From NCBI GenBank assembly GCA_030536255.1, contig JAUNQI010000003.1:1-64000 (forward strand): a stretch of 64,000 nucleotides of DNA, in the 5' to 3' direction. The notes beneath the pieces are model-generated. The model made no database searches and was not told the origin of the DNA. It worked only from the letters and a program-made list of their open reading frames with translations. This stretch comes from Eubacteriales bacterium (GTDB taxonomy: Bacteria; Bacillota; Clostridia; Oscillospirales; Oscillospiraceae). The translations under genes and the position numbers were made by a program. Positions 43,968 through 52,754 of the stretch are shown in pieces. The first letter of the stretch is position 1; every line of letters begins with the position of its first letter.

Positions 43968-44993
43968 TCAGAACTGTTCAAGGAAGCGCTCATCATTTTC
44001 GAAAATGAGACGCAGATCCGCGATCTTATACTCGCCCATTGCGAGACGCTCAAGGCCCATACCGAAGGCCCATCCGGAGTATTCATCAGGATCGATTCCG
44101 CACCCGGCAAGTACCTTGGGGTGAACCATGCCGCAACCGAGAACTTCGATCCATCCCTCGCCCTTGCAGGTGGGGCAGCCTTTGCCGCCGCACTTATGGC
44201 ACTGGATATCCAGCTCAGCGCTGGGCTCGGTAAACGGAAAATGATGCGGACGGAATCTCGTTACAGTGCCTTCCCCGTAGATCTTCTCAACGACAAGATT
44301 CAGCGTAGCTTTCAGGTCCGCCATCGTAATTCCTTTATCAATAACCATTCCTTCTATCTGGTGGAACATCGGAGAATGTGTAGCATCCACCTCATCTTTA
44401 CGGTAAACGCGACCGGGCGCGATCATTCGAATTGGAAGCTCGCTGGTCTCCATTGCGTGGATCTGCATAGGAGAGGTCTGCGTGCGGAGAAGGATGCTGC
44501 TGTCATCTTTAAAGTAGAAAGTATCCGTCCATTCTCTGGAGGGATGGGAGTCTTCAATATTCAGCTTGGTGAAGTTATAATCGGCAAGCTCAACTTCCGG
44601 ACCGTCAACAATCTTAAAGCCCATACCGATAAAGATATCCTTGATCTGATCAAGCACATTGTACATCGGGTGCTTATGACCGAGGCGAATATCCGCTGCG
44701 GGCATCGTAACATCAACCGTCTCCGCGGCAAGCTTCATTTCCATAACTGCTGAGGACAGAGCAGTCTTGCGGGAATCGATTGCCTGCTCAATGTCTGCTC
44801 TGAGTTTATTCGCCAGCTGTCCCATAACCGGTCTCTCTTCCGCAGAAAGTCCGCCCATCTGGCGGAGAATTGCGGTGAGTTCACCTTTTTTGCCGAGATA
44901 TTTTACTCTGAGCGCTTCAAGAGAATCCACGTCAGCTGCTTCGCTGACTGCTCTGATTGAAGCTTCTCTGAGCTTTTCCATCATTTCTCTCAT
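43968..44993 (-). CDS. pheS: Phenylalanyl-tRNA synthetase alpha subunit
   Basis: This class II catalytic subunit has about 341 residues. It has the N-terminal coiled-coil (YLGKKGELTAILRQMG), motif 2 (LLRTQTSPMQIHAM), VYRKDEVDATHSPMFHQIEG and motif 3 (FGMGLERLAMGEYKI). I chose ATG 44993 (MREMMEKL), with AAGGAG about 11 bases upstream. GTG 45005 would place the site directly against the start codon. TTG 44996 is an alternative. No T-box fits in the short upstream region. Confidence 0.97.
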   Translation of the reverse strand: MREMMEKLREASIRAVSEAADVDSLEALRVKYLGKKGELTAILRQMGGLSAEERPVMGQLANKLRADIEQAIDSRKTALSSAVMEMKLAAETVDVTMPAADIRLGHKHPMYNVLDQIKDIFIGMGFKIVDGPEVELADYNFTKLNIEDSHPSREWTDTFYFKDDSSILLRTQTSPMQIHAMETSELPIRMIAPGRVYRKDEVDATHSPMFHQIEGMVIDKGITMADLKATLNLVVEKIYGEGTVTRFRPHHFPFTEPSAELDIQCHKCGGKGCPTCKGEGWIEVLGCGMVHPKVLAGCGIDPDEYSGWAFGMGLERLAMGEYKIADLRLIFENDERFLEQF

Positions 44994-45102
44994 CAATAAC
45001 TTCACTCCTTATAAAGCAGAAAATAACATTCTGCCGATATAGTTTTTCTAATGCATATACCATGCTATTCTGCGAAGTTCGCAAAAATAAGCTAATTGAT
45101 TA

Positions 45103-45131
45103 TTTATATCATATCATTCCGTTCAGTTCAA
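45103..45131 (-). promoter_or_regulatory. Promoter of pheST
   Basis: Minus-strand TTGAAC (45131-45126), 17 bases, TATAAA (45108-45103). The -35 box overlaps the last codons of the upstream sulfatase-like gene. The leader of about 100 bases contains two small hairpins (TGCGAA/TTCGCA and GCAGAA/TTCTGC). Confidence 0.6.
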
Positions 45132-46768
45132 GCGGAAGGGGTAAAAACATTGCCGGTTTCTGTCAGATTATCCACATTTTTCGCGTCCCCAAGCTGAGAA
45201 AATTCAACGATATGATCATCATCCCAGATATACGTCGACAGGAATCGTCTTTCACGCACATCGCCTTCCTTTGCATCAAAGATATCCTGTTCGTTTTTTC
45301 CGTCTATCAGACGGAGGAACGCTTCAACAAAGTCCTCATGAGAAATGGGAGCATCTGAAACAGTAAAATCATGCTGTTCATTCATTCCCTTGATGAACAG
45401 CGCCGGATTCATATTATAAAGTACATTTGGTCTGTGTCCGTGGTCACCTGTAACAACGATAGACGTATTATCATAAATCCCCGCTTCCTTCAGAGCAGCA
45501 ACATACTCCCCGATCAGCTTTACGCAGACATCCATCGCGTCCTCATAAGTGCCGGAATAATCTCCGGCCATTTCAAGCTGATAGTCAAACGGATCATGAA
45601 CGCCCTGAAGATGAAACATTCTGAAGCAAGGAGCTTCAATAAGCGAAACACCTTCCGAAGAAAGCTTTTCCAGGAAAAGATCGTTACCCCATAGAAATGG
45701 TTCCTCGCCGCTCGTTTCCTTCAGAGAATCATAATAGATATTATCCGGAGTAAGAACACAAAAGCGCTTTAAGTCAAACGGAAGATACTGAAGTCCGGTA
45801 AGCATCAGCTGCATTTTCCGGAAATTGGAGGGATACATAAAGCTGTCCTTTTCCGGCTCGGCAAGATTTTCAAAAAAATCTATCAGCGGCTCGGCGGGCG
45901 GAAGTTCCTCATCATAGTTTCCCATCACGAAGCCCTGTCCTCTCATCTCAGCAAAAACAGGGGAATTCACATAGGCATGCTCCCTGTATTTATAAAAACC
46001 CTCCTGGTTCTCAAACCAGACTCCGGAGATCATATACGGGATTGCCCATTTTGTTCCGGGATATGCACCGAGCGTATTCCTATAGAACGTGAAATCTTTC
46101 AGCGTATCTTTATATTCCGGATGAGCGGTGATGGCATTATTGAAATCATCTCCGTCGATCTCATCAAGAACAAAGATCACCAGATTCCGATCTTCTGAGA
46201 GCTCAAACATATTCTTACCGGAGGCATAGAAATCCTCTTTGGCCCGCATTGCAGTCCCGCTGAGAGAAAAAACAAGCGTAAGCACCAGCATGACCGTGCC
46301 GAAGCCGCCAACATATGACGCCAGCGAGAGAAACCGCTCTCTTTTCATCAGAAGGACAGCTGCTGTTACCGTCGCGGCCACAAGGATCCAGAGAATTACG
46401 GAATACATTCTTTCCTTGGGATACAGGGTCCAGTCTATCCCCTTCCCGGTAAGCGTCGGGAGAAAGCCCGATAAAAAATTACCCTCAGCATACATGGACA
46501 GCACGATCCACAGACTAATCCCAAGAGTCCAGGAATACAGTTTCTCCGAAATTATTCTGATCAGGCAGAACAACGCAAAAGCAACCAGAAAAACAGCCAG
46601 CCATACGGGGAAGATCATTCTCAGGAGATCGTAGATATCATAAATAAAGTCATCCGCATTCCGGATATATTGCTGAACAGGAGCGTATAGGGTAATCATG
46701 AACGAGCCCAGCAAAGACATAAGAAGTCCGGGCACAAATGACCTGAAGTGTATATTCTCCTTTTTCAT
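45128..46768 (-). CDS. Sulfatase-like membrane protein (alkaline phosphatase superfamily)
   Basis: The 546 residues have five membrane helices (to about 180) then an extracellular domain. It starts NLVIFVLDEIDGDDFNNAI, with a candidate nucleophile in AYPGTKWAIPYMISG and metal motif IVVTGDHGHRPNV. It is related in layout to the protein at 23714-25450 rather than to canonical LtaS. It is the last gene of a wall-related run with alr (four-base overlap) and the NlpC/P60 gene, so it probably modifies the envelope. Substrate is unknown. Confidence 0.8.
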   Translation of the reverse strand: MKKENIHFRSFVPGLLMSLLGSFMITLYAPVQQYIRNADDFIYDIYDLLRMIFPVWLAVFLVAFALFCLIRIISEKLYSWTLGISLWIVLSMYAEGNFLSGFLPTLTGKGIDWTLYPKERMYSVILWILVAATVTAAVLLMKRERFLSLASYVGGFGTVMLVLTLVFSLSGTAMRAKEDFYASGKNMFELSEDRNLVIFVLDEIDGDDFNNAITAHPEYKDTLKDFTFYRNTLGAYPGTKWAIPYMISGVWFENQEGFYKYREHAYVNSPVFAEMRGQGFVMGNYDEELPPAEPLIDFFENLAEPEKDSFMYPSNFRKMQLMLTGLQYLPFDLKRFCVLTPDNIYYDSLKETSGEEPFLWGNDLFLEKLSSEGVSLIEAPCFRMFHLQGVHDPFDYQLEMAGDYSGTYEDAMDVCVKLIGEYVAALKEAGIYDNTSIVVTGDHGHRPNVLYNMNPALFIKGMNEQHDFTVSDAPISHEDFVEAFLRLIDGKNEQDIFDAKEGDVRERRFLSTYIWDDDHIVEFSQLGDAKNVDNLTETGNVFTPSA

Positions 46769-47901
46769 TTATAGATCCTCGGCACTCTTTTGGTAACGCT
46801 GCAGAGCAGCTCATACGGAATGGTTCCGGCGGCATCAGACAGACTGAAGATATCGCAGTTTTCGCCAAACAGCTCTACTTCCGTTCCGACCTGAGCATTG
46901 TAGACATCCGTCAGATCACACATACACATATCCATACAGATACTGCCGCACTGCCTTGTTTCGCCAAATGGTGTCCAGAAAGAGCATTTACCGGATGCGG
47001 CACGTGGAAGGCCGTCCGCATATCCCACAGCGAGGATCCCCATACGCGTTCTGCGCTCCGTTACGAATCTCCTTCCGTAGCTGACACATGTTCCCGGCTC
47101 ATAATATTTTATTGTGCTCACGGTCGTCATGAATCTCATACAGGGTTTCAGACCGATCCTGCCGGACGAATCCCCATAGCCGTAAAGAAGGAAACCTGGA
47201 CGAACCATATCCAGCGCCATCTCCGGGTAATTCACCACTGCTCCGCTGTTGGCGCAGTGACGGATAGCGAAAGTTATTCCAAATCTGCTCTCCAGCACAG
47301 AAATAACATGCGTAAAAAGCGAAAACTGACGGAGAGTATAAGCACGGTTTTCCTCTCCCGGCTCATCGGAAACAGCAAAATGTGTATAGATTCCCTCATG
47401 CTCCAGCCCCGGAAGAGTACAGGCAGCAGCTATGTTATCGATACCGTCCTCGGCGAGACTCCCGTCACAAAGGAAGCCAAGTCGGGACATTCCCGTATCG
47501 ACCTTGATATGAACCCGCAGAGTTTTCCCCGAAGCGACAGCGGCAGCGGAATACTCCTCCGCCTTGGCAAGGCAGGTGACCGTCTGCGTAATATTATTAT
47601 TTATCAGAATATCGGTATACTCATACGGAGTATGACCGAGAATGAGGATCGGCATGGAAATGCCACCGTTCCGAAGCTCCATAGCCTCATCGAGACAGGA
47701 AACAGCAAGATAATCCGCCCCGCACTCCTGAAGGAGACGGGAGACTCTGAGTGCACCATGCCCGTAGGCATCCGCTTTCACGACACCCAGAAACCGGCAT
47801 TTTCCAGGGAGACTGTTTCTGATTACCTCATAGTTGTGCCTGATATTTCCCAGACTGATCTCAGCCCAGGTTCTTTTCTGAAGATCATCCGATTTGTTCA
47901 T
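46765..47901 (-). CDS. alr: Alanine racemase
   Basis: This PLP enzyme makes D-alanine for peptidoglycan. The 378 residues include WAEISLGNIRHNYEVI, the PLP-lysine motif VVKADAYGHGALRVS, KVDTGMSRLGF, CANSGAVVNYPEMALDMVRPGFLLYGY and the C-terminal GSICMDMCMCDLTDV. Start and stop both overlap neighbours as ATGA: the start with the NlpC/P60 gene stop, the stop with the sulfatase-like gene start. The three genes are therefore translationally coupled. Confidence 0.96.
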   Translation of the reverse strand: MNKSDDLQKRTWAEISLGNIRHNYEVIRNSLPGKCRFLGVVKADAYGHGALRVSRLLQECGADYLAVSCLDEAMELRNGGISMPILILGHTPYEYTDILINNNITQTVTCLAKAEEYSAAAVASGKTLRVHIKVDTGMSRLGFLCDGSLAEDGIDNIAAACTLPGLEHEGIYTHFAVSDEPGEENRAYTLRQFSLFTHVISVLESRFGITFAIRHCANSGAVVNYPEMALDMVRPGFLLYGYGDSSGRIGLKPCMRFMTTVSTIKYYEPGTCVSYGRRFVTERRTRMGILAVGYADGLPRAASGKCSFWTPFGETRQCGSICMDMCMCDLTDVYNAQVGTEVELFGENCDIFSLSDAAGTIPYELLCSVTKRVPRIYK

Positions 47902-49352
47902 GTTATTATTCTTCTGACTTCATATCCGCGGTCAGCGTAATATCCGGTCAGTTCCGTTACAACAACACCGGTAGCTGAGGAGGCGGCATGAACGAACTTA
48001 TTTTCTCCTATATATATTCCGGAATGGCTAACCTCACTTCCGGAGTAAAAACACAGAATATCTCCCGGACGGGCATCAGCCACAGCAATATGAACCCCGT
48101 TCTCCGCCTGACCGGCGGAGGTACGGTTAACCGTGATCCCGTAATACTTATAGACATACTGGACAAAACCGCTGCAGTCAAATCCCTCTTCCGGCGAAGC
48201 ACCTGCCCATTTATATTTGCTCCCTGCAAGAGAGGCCGCCAGATCTGCGATTTGCTGACCGGTAACAGGAACATAGGGAACCGCTGTCAATTGCTGAGAG
48301 GAAGCTGATTCGGCAGGCTGACCTGTCTGACCGTCAGTACTGTCGGTCCCGGCAGCTGTTCCCGACGATATGGAGGACACTGTCTGTGAAGGAGCGGAAT
48401 ATGTCCCCTCCCGAACATACTGACTGCTTACAAAACCGCTTTTCCCGTTTGCCGTTCCAGCAGTCCAATCCCCGGAATATCCGGTAATATAAAAAGAATT
48501 TCCATACTGGAATGTACCTAAAATTTCATAATCAATTCCCGGACCGCTTCGAAAACGCACATTGCTTCCGGCGATATACCCCAGAATCTGAGGAACTTTT
48601 GTTACCGCGATCTGCTGCTGAGACGTACTTGCACTCTGAAAAATACTGACCGCTGAAGAACCTCCGGAAACAGACGATGCAGAAGCAGACGTCTGCTGAG
48701 CAGCCGTGACATACTGGGAAGAAATAAAGCCGCTTTCCCCGTTTACCGTACACTTATACCAGTCTCCATAGCTCTCGGAAACAGAGACAGACGTCCCTTT
48801 TCTCAGAGTAGCTTTAATCGTATATGAAATAGAAGGGCCTGTGCGGAAACGCACATAGTCTCCGGTCACCACTCCTGCCCAGGAGCCGCCTGATGCAGAC
48901 TGAGTGACCGAAGATGAAAAAATTGACGGTGCAGACTGAGATTCGGAAGAAATCACCGTCTGCGTCTGAACCTGAAGAGACGTCCCGGTTCCGGAAAAAA
49001 TACTTGGTGCTGTTCCGGATACTGAACCTCCGGAGGAAGTTTCTGTCTGTGTACCCAGGAAAATGCTGGGTGCGGAGGAGGACTGATCGGACCGGATGCT
49101 CAGATAAGACGAAGAGACATATCCACTGCTTGAGCCATAGCTCACAGCATACCATCCGTTACAGCTGCCCGTAACACTGACCTCCGTTCCATATGGAAGA
49201 GTTTCAACAATGCTGTAACCAACTCCCGGACCGGAACGCATATTTACCCCCTTGGAGGGCGTGACAACTCCGGTCTCAGCAAAAGCCGGGATCGAAAACA
49301 GCATGACGGCAGCCGTCAGGCAAAGTATAAACTTTCGAACAGCACCGCTCAT
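47898..49352 (-). CDS. Secreted NlpC/P60 peptidoglycan endopeptidase with three SH3 domains
   Basis: The 484 residues start with a signal peptide (cleaved near AFA-ETG). Three bacterial SH3 domains follow at about 27-87, 163-220 and 255-315, each with an R-x-GPGxxYxxxxT-like core. They are separated by Ser/Gln-rich linkers that repeat the APSIF motif. The C-terminal NlpC/P60 domain (about 365-484) has the catalytic Cys in FDCSGFVQYVYKYYG, His in VSHSGIYIG and a later His in FVHAAS. It should cut the D-Glu to diamino acid peptide bond in peptidoglycan stems. It is coupled to alr. Confidence 0.95.
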   Translation of the reverse strand: MSGAVRKFILCLTAAVMLFSIPAFAETGVVTPSKGVNMRSGPGVGYSIVETLPYGTEVSVTGSCNGWYAVSYGSSSGYVSSSYLSIRSDQSSSAPSIFLGTQTETSSGGSVSGTAPSIFSGTGTSLQVQTQTVISSESQSAPSIFSSSVTQSASGGSWAGVVTGDYVRFRTGPSISYTIKATLRKGTSVSVSESYGDWYKCTVNGESGFISSQYVTAAQQTSASASSVSGGSSAVSIFQSASTSQQQIAVTKVPQILGYIAGSNVRFRSGPGIDYEILGTFQYGNSFYITGYSGDWTAGTANGKSGFVSSQYVREGTYSAPSQTVSSISSGTAAGTDSTDGQTGQPAESASSQQLTAVPYVPVTGQQIADLAASLAGSKYKWAGASPEEGFDCSGFVQYVYKYYGITVNRTSAGQAENGVHIAVADARPGDILCFYSGSEVSHSGIYIGENKFVHAASSATGVVVTELTGYYADRGYEVRRIIT

Positions 49353-49360
49353 CGGAAAGG

Positions 49361-49639
49361 TCAGTTCTGAGCAAGGGCACGCTCAAGCCATACTGCAGCC
49401 ACATCCATTGCAGAATAAAAACTGTCCTTTTCGCTTTTCTTTACGATTCTGTCTCTGGACTTCACAGACGGATCCGTTTGCTGCAGCTGAATGGAAACCT
49501 TGGTAGCCACGTCAAGATCCTTTACCTTTTTGGTCTCAAGGATCTGCATCATGATGATGTACTTGTCGGCAAAGCTGCCGTAATAGATCATATTATCTTT
49601 TCTCTGAAGGGGATGTCCCTTATATTCTAATCTTGCCAC
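49361..49639 (-). CDS. Small conserved-looking protein of unknown function
   Basis: Starting at GTG 49639 (GGAGG eight bases upstream), the protein has 92 residues (begins ARLEYKGHPLQRKDNMIYYG after the start). It has no signal or membrane segment. It is rich in charged residues, with a middle DKYIIMMQILE and a C-terminal helix DVAAVWLERALAQN. The longer frame from 49699 lacks a ribosome binding site. I do not recognise the family. It sits between the PBP gene (56 bases) and the NlpC/P60 gene (8 bases), so it is likely part of that wall operon. Confidence 0.75.
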   Translation of the reverse strand: MARLEYKGHPLQRKDNMIYYGSFADKYIIMMQILETKKVKDLDVATKVSIQLQQTDPSVKSRDRIVKKSEKDSFYSAMDVAAVWLERALAQN

Positions 49640-49695
49640 TGTATTTTCCTCCGTATGTAAAATTTTATTTTCTGTTTTTTCAGGACAACCTGCAT

Positions 49696-51945
49696 TCATC
49701 CGAAGATGACAACGGTTCCGGAATCATTCCCGCTGAAATTGAAATTATCCGTATTCCCCGACACAAATATATCCGGCTGCGTTAGCGGACCGCCGACATA
49801 TCCCCCGTCAAGAAAGATATCTCCGCTTTCCGGTAAAAAGATGGAATCATCCATATTTATTCCCGTATCGGTAAATCCGGTAATTCCAAAGATCCCCGTG
49901 TCTTCTCCGAGGTAGGGATACGTAAAGCTTCTGTACTCCAGCGGATCATGCACCGGTTTCATCACCGATCTCCAAAGTCTGGCGGCAGGATTTCCGCCGG
50001 AATTGATCCGGGCCGGAGTATCGAAACCCGTCCATACTGCAGCCACATAGTACGGCGTACACCCTACGAACCATCTGTCATAGTAATCTCCGGAGGTTCC
50101 GGTTTTTCCGGCAACAGGCATATTATAAAGTGTTGCCTCTGTTCCGGTTCCGTTTTCCACAGCGTTTTCAAGCATATACGTTATCGTATGCGCCGTATTC
50201 GGGGAAAATGCCTCAATGGTATTCGGCATATTATTGATCACAACATTTCCGTCTTTATCCGTTACGAGAGAATAAGTTCTGCTGTAAGTAAAAATTCCGT
50301 CATTCACAAAAGAACAGTATGCCGCTGCCATTTCCCTTACAGTAATCCCGTTCGTGAGCTGACCGAGAGCCATGGGCGCATAAGAGCAGTCATCCGGAAC
50401 AAGACTGGTAACACCAAGCTTGTTAACAAGGTAATTATAACAGGTTTCCGGCGTAAGCTTATCGACAATCTGCGCAGCCACCGTATTGAGAGAATAAGTA
50501 AGCGCGTCAAAAATTGTAACGACACCGATATTGGTCTTGCTGTCATTTTCCGGATACCATGAGGTCCCGCTCAAAACCATATACGGAGAATCATTTACAA
50601 GCGTTGACGGCGTAATATATCCAAGCTCCGTTGCCGGACCGTAAGAAGCGATCGGTTTGAACGATGAGCCGGGAGAGCGCTGTGTTCCGGTGGCGCGGTT
50701 CAGGCCGAAATTGATCTCCTTTTTGCCGACTCCTCCCGAAAGGGCCACGATCCTCCCGTCATACGGATTCATGATCACAACGCTGCTCTGCAGCTGCTGC
50801 GTTCCTCCGCCGTCAGGGATCTGGGAAAGATCCTGATAAACGCTGTCCACATAGGACTGGATCGTAGTATCGATGCAGCTGTAGATTTGATAGCCTCCGT
50901 TGAAGACCAGCGTTCTTGCGGCCGGTTCGCTGATTCCCTTCAGTGCCATAAGGTCATGGATAACATCATTGACAACTGTTTCCTCATAATAGGAATAAAT
51001 CGTCTGGGTATACTCCGCATCGGGAGTTCTTGCGAAGACAAGCTCCTCAGCAGCAGCCTGCTTATATTCCGCATAGGTAATAAATCCCTGATTATACATT
51101 TCACGGAGGATTGTTTCCTGGCGGGTCTTGTTGTTCTCCGTATTATAGAAGGGGTCATAATATGTAGGAAGATTCGTAATCCCGATGATTGCCGCGCATT
51201 CCGCGAGGCTCAGTTCAGAAACATCCTTACCGAAATACATCTCCGCAGCCGTCTGAACACCGTAGCATCCTTCGCCGAAGTATACGGCGTTGAGATACCA
51301 CTCCATAATCTCCTGCTTGTCATATTTCTTTTCAAGTTCAAGGGCTCCGAAGATCTCCGTCAGCTTTCTCTGAACAGTGACCTCATCCTGCCCGGTAAGG
51401 TTTTTGATCAGCTGCTGGGTAATGGTGGAACCGCCATAGCTGTTCCGCATCGTGGCAAACATTTCAACAAAGGCGCCGGAGGTCCTGTACCAGTCCACAC
51501 CCTTATGGTCGTAAAAGCGCTTATCCTCAATGGCTATCGTGGCAAGCTCCATGTAGTTGAAGTTGGAGCCCTGCATCTTCTTTTTCACTTCCGGAGAAAT
51601 GCCGACAGCCTGTTCGGAAGTCCTTGCTCCCGGAAGATGCTCATAATCCACCCAGACCCGGTTACGGACGCCGGTGAGCGTAACCAGCTCATGCCATTCT
51701 CCGCCGCTGTCCGAATACCAGATCGTGCTTGACTGATCCAGGCGGTAATCATCCAGGGAAACATCCAGTTCAGGGGTAAGGCACGTTTTGACATAATAGG
51801 CAAAAATACAGGCAAAAATCATCCCGGCGAGAAGGAAAACAAGAAGAAGCATACCGACAACCTTCAGGACCGTGCGAATAATACCGGCCGCCGCATCGAA
51901 TGCGGCAAACGCCGTCTTTGAAACAAGTCTGCCTGGTTTGATCAA
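49696..51945 (-). CDS. Class A penicillin-binding protein (PBP1A family)
   Basis: This bifunctional peptidoglycan glycosyltransferase and transpeptidase has 749 residues. One N-terminal membrane helix (about 30-55) is followed by a GT51 domain (IEDKRFYDHKGVDWYR with the catalytic Glu, GGSTITQQLIKNL, KKYDKQEIMEWYLN). The transpeptidase domain has SPGSSFKPI (catalytic Ser), YSLNTVA and GKTGTSGD. The start is probably TTG 51945 (AGGAGG eight bases upstream); earlier residues of the longer frame fall on the promoter. It is the first gene of a run with the small protein, NlpC/P60, alr and the sulfatase-like protein. Confidence 0.95.
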   Translation of the reverse strand: MIKPGRLVSKTAFAAFDAAAGIIRTVLKVVGMLLLVFLLAGMIFACIFAYYVKTCLTPELDVSLDDYRLDQSSTIWYSDSGGEWHELVTLTGVRNRVWVDYEHLPGARTSEQAVGISPEVKKKMQGSNFNYMELATIAIEDKRFYDHKGVDWYRTSGAFVEMFATMRNSYGGSTITQQLIKNLTGQDEVTVQRKLTEIFGALELEKKYDKQEIMEWYLNAVYFGEGCYGVQTAAEMYFGKDVSELSLAECAAIIGITNLPTYYDPFYNTENNKTRQETILREMYNQGFITYAEYKQAAAEELVFARTPDAEYTQTIYSYYEETVVNDVIHDLMALKGISEPAARTLVFNGGYQIYSCIDTTIQSYVDSVYQDLSQIPDGGGTQQLQSSVVIMNPYDGRIVALSGGVGKKEINFGLNRATGTQRSPGSSFKPIASYGPATELGYITPSTLVNDSPYMVLSGTSWYPENDSKTNIGVVTIFDALTYSLNTVAAQIVDKLTPETCYNYLVNKLGVTSLVPDDCSYAPMALGQLTNGITVREMAAAYCSFVNDGIFTYSRTYSLVTDKDGNVVINNMPNTIEAFSPNTAHTITYMLENAVENGTGTEATLYNMPVAGKTGTSGDYYDRWFVGCTPYYVAAVWTGFDTPARINSGGNPAARLWRSVMKPVHDPLEYRSFTYPYLGEDTGIFGITGFTDTGINMDDSIFLPESGDIFLDGGYVGGPLTQPDIFVSGNTDNFNFSGNDSGTVVIFG

Positions 51946-51984
51946 CCTTCCCACCTCCTCACGAGCATAAAATTCTGAACATAT

Positions 51985-51990
51985 ATTATA
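51985..51990 (-). promoter_or_regulatory. Extended -10 promoter of the PBP/wall run
   Basis: Minus-strand TGTTATAAT forms an extended -10 (TATAAT at 51990-51985). No -35 at 17 bases is convincing; TTGCTT lies 15 bases upstream. A GCTTGTTGACAAGC palindrome overlaps this region. Confidence 0.5.
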
Positions 51991-52060
51991 ACATAGCTTG
52001 TCAACAAGCAACAGAGGGAATCCGGTAAGTTTTTGTAAACTATTCAGGAAGTATTTTATG

Positions 52061-52089
52061 TTGATTTATTTAACATCTTGCTGTATGAT
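52061..52089 (+). promoter_or_regulatory. Promoter of the DUF1292 gene
   Basis: TTGATT (52061-52066), 17 bases, TATGAT (52084-52089), about 30 bases before the ribosome binding site. It is divergent from the PBP promoter. Confidence 0.65.
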
Positions 52090-52125
52090 GATGCCATAGA
52101 ATTAGAAAACGGAGGCAAATTCATA

Positions 52126-52440
52126 ATGAGCGAAGATTTCGGAAAAGACTTTGAGGCCAATTACGTTACCATAGTTGATGATGACGGAACTGAATTCGAG
52201 CTGGAATACATTGACACCATGGATTACAACGGAAGCACCTTCAATGCGTACCTTCCAGCTGATATGGATGAAAACGATCCCGACTACGGTCTGATCATCC
52301 TTCGCAGCATTATTGATGAGAACGGTGACGAGCTGCTTGAATCCATTGACGATGATGACGAGCTTACCGACGTTTACAATCACTTCATGGTTCTTCTTTA
52401 TGAGGATGAAGACGAGGAAGATGTCGAAGAAGATAAATAA
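52126..52440 (+). CDS. DUF1292 (YrzB-like) acidic protein
   Basis: The 104-residue protein is strongly acidic, with the DUF1292 core (YVTIVDDDGTEFELEYIDTM and GLIILRSIIDENGDELLESI) and an Asp/Glu tail. GGAGG lies nine bases before ATG 52126; the longer frame from 52078 begins inside the promoter. The family often accompanies ireB and ruvX in Bacillota, but function is not established. The probable 6S RNA begins a few bases past the stop. Confidence 0.9.
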   Translation: MSEDFGKDFEANYVTIVDDDGTEFELEYIDTMDYNGSTFNAYLPADMDENDPDYGLIILRSIIDENGDELLESIDDDDELTDVYNHFMVLLYEDEDEEDVEEDK

Positions 52441-52443
52441 TTA

Positions 52444-52643
52444 CGTCCCGTACTGTGCCGTGTTGCCTTTTCAGGCAGTGCGGCCCATTAAACCCACATC
52501 TCTTATAAGGGATGCCGATTTGAACCTGCGGATTGCAGGCCTCCAGACTCCGGTCTGAGTGAGGAAGCGTGAAACAGGACTTAGGCGACCCACCTGCCCG
52601 TTCGTGCAGGTTATAATTGGGCCGGCACGGTATAAGTGGGAAT
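52444..52643 (+). ncRNA. ssrS: Probable 6S RNA (SsrS)
   Basis: This is a roughly 200-base noncoding stretch whose ends pair: TACTGTGCCG near 52450 with CGGCACGGTA near 52623, framed by CCC/GGG. The interior contains AAACCCACATCTC on the 5' side and GACTTAGGCGACCCACCTG on the 3' side, bordering an open central region. This arrangement and wording recall bacterial 6S RNA, which binds sigma-70 RNA polymerase. An intrinsic terminator follows at once. Exact ends and the family call need a covariance search. Confidence 0.7.
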
Positions 52644-52674
52644 AACCCGGAGCTGAAGCTCCGGGTTATTTTTT
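52643..52674 (+). terminator. Intrinsic terminator of the 6S RNA
   Basis: TAACCCGGAGC pairs with GCTCCGGGTTA around a TGAA tetraloop and is followed by six Ts. Confidence 0.93.
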
Positions 52675-52754
52675 CGCTTTATACGAATACCTGACAGAAA
52701 TCAGATACTGCTTTTAATATTCTCCGGCAATTCTCACGAGAGGCCTTATACCGC

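Noticed and set aside
44994-45127. T-box or Phe-rich leader peptide before pheS
   Set aside because: The gap is only about 120 bases, has no T-box motif, and the short frames in it contain only scattered Phe codons and no terminator.
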